A stretch of DNA of 24,531 nt from an uncultured Lachnospiraceae bacterium. Lineage in GTDB: Bacteria; Bacillota_A; Clostridia; Lachnospirales; Lachnospiraceae. Position 1 is the stretch's first letter. Each line of letters begins with the position of its first letter. The DNA lies in the NCBI GenBank assembly GCA_910585855.1, contig CAJUGZ010000028.1:1-24531 (forward strand), given 5' to 3'. Shown piece by piece: positions 24,299 through 24,531 of the stretch. The position numbers and the translations under genes were made by a program. Below the pieces are notes generated by a model. That model worked only from the letters and a program-made list of their open reading frames with translations, searched no databases and had not been told where the DNA came from.

Positions 24299-24531
24299 GG
24301 ACGCCAGAGGCGGTTTGCTCCTGTTCTTTGCCTGCTCCGCTCCAAACGGTAAGAAAGTCTTGGGCTTCTGATTTATGCGCATCCAGCCGGACGAACCGGG
24401 GCGCAATTCGCCCTCACCACAGCCGAAACAAATCAGATGTAAGGAAGGATTTTACCAGCCAAAAACATCCTCTTCCCTATCCTCCGGGCTAAGCACGCCC
24501 CTTTTTTTGCATACCCTGCATAGAAGCAGGA
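24299..24531 (-). repeat. Type-2 dispersed intergenic element, copy F (probably cut by the window edge)
   Basis: The 262 bp upstream of hemW are gene-free and richer in G+C than their surroundings. Read on the minus strand, the part 24418-24299 shares ordered anchors with copy D: GCGCCCCGGT, CTGGATG, CAGAAG, CTTAC, TTTGGA and the end CTGGCGTCC. Visible pairings include TCTGATTT with AAATCAGA across about 60 nt, and GGGCG/CGCCC around AATTG. At the far edge, TCTATGCAGGGT equals a piece of type-1 copy B (16933-16944) and GCTTAGCCCGG also resembles type-1 core sequence. The end motif lies 30 bp before the hemW start, in the sense direction. The open frame at 24259-24492 is not a credible gene. 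Confidence 0.55.

Noticed and set aside
24259..24492. A small plus-strand gene upstream of hemW
   Set aside because: It has no ribosome site, its start lies within hemW, and its product looks like a random frame. The segment aligns instead with the dispersed element at the window start.

Overview
The window looks like the chromosome of a motile, low-GC, Gram-positive gut-type member of the Clostridia, most likely Lachnospiraceae. This rests on the hrcA-grpE-dnaK-dnaJ heat-shock operon with a perfect CIRCE operator, Firmicutes-style AGGAGG ribosome binding sites, a GH3 beta-glucosidase with the reversed domain order known from Butyrivibrio and Ruminococcus, and several GH94 phosphorylase and AraC genes. 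The genus cannot be fixed from the sequence alone.

Layout. Positions 1-5311 hold the heat-shock operon on the minus strand: hrcA, grpE, dnaK, a terminator-like hairpin, dnaJ, a terminator. Positions 5473-8226 hold two plus-strand genes, a cytoplasmic SGNH (rhamnogalacturonan acetylesterase-like) esterase and an AraC-family regulator. Positions 8231-23004 hold a minus-strand sugar locus. In transcription order it contains a GH94 phosphorylase of about 804 aa, a CUT1 ABC importer (binding lipoprotein frameshifted at a G8 tract, then two permeases), a 580-bp repeat-filled gap, a GH3 beta-glucosidase, a sugar-binding lipoprotein with no permease of its own, a chemoreceptor, and a second GH94 phosphorylase of about 901 aa. 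Positions 23030-24269 hold hemW. In many Firmicutes hemW lies directly beside hrcA, so the whole carbohydrate locus looks like an insertion into a conserved housekeeping neighbourhood.

How the genes fit together. The importer would bring in beta-linked oligosaccharides, using an ATPase encoded elsewhere. The two GH94 enzymes would phosphorolyse them and the GH3 enzyme hydrolyse them, all in the cytoplasm. The esterase may remove acetyl groups. The lone binding protein and the chemoreceptor probably let the cell swim towards the same sugar. The GH94-2 gene and the importer operon carry a nearly identical 33-bp box at identical spacing from matching weak -35 and good -10 elements, so they are very likely co-activated, with the AraC protein as the obvious candidate.

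The most unusual content is in the gaps between genes. Two full copies (A and B) of a 140-nt dispersed element fold into the same long rod. Their arm sequences differ at several positions, but every difference keeps the base pairing, and all non-Watson-Crick positions are G-U in one and the same orientation. This points to a structured RNA element rather than a simple inverted repeat. Half copies lie next to B and downstream of the esterase. A second dispersed family (D and F, with fragment E) ends in the same GGCGTCC motif and occurs at both ends of the window and before the esterase.
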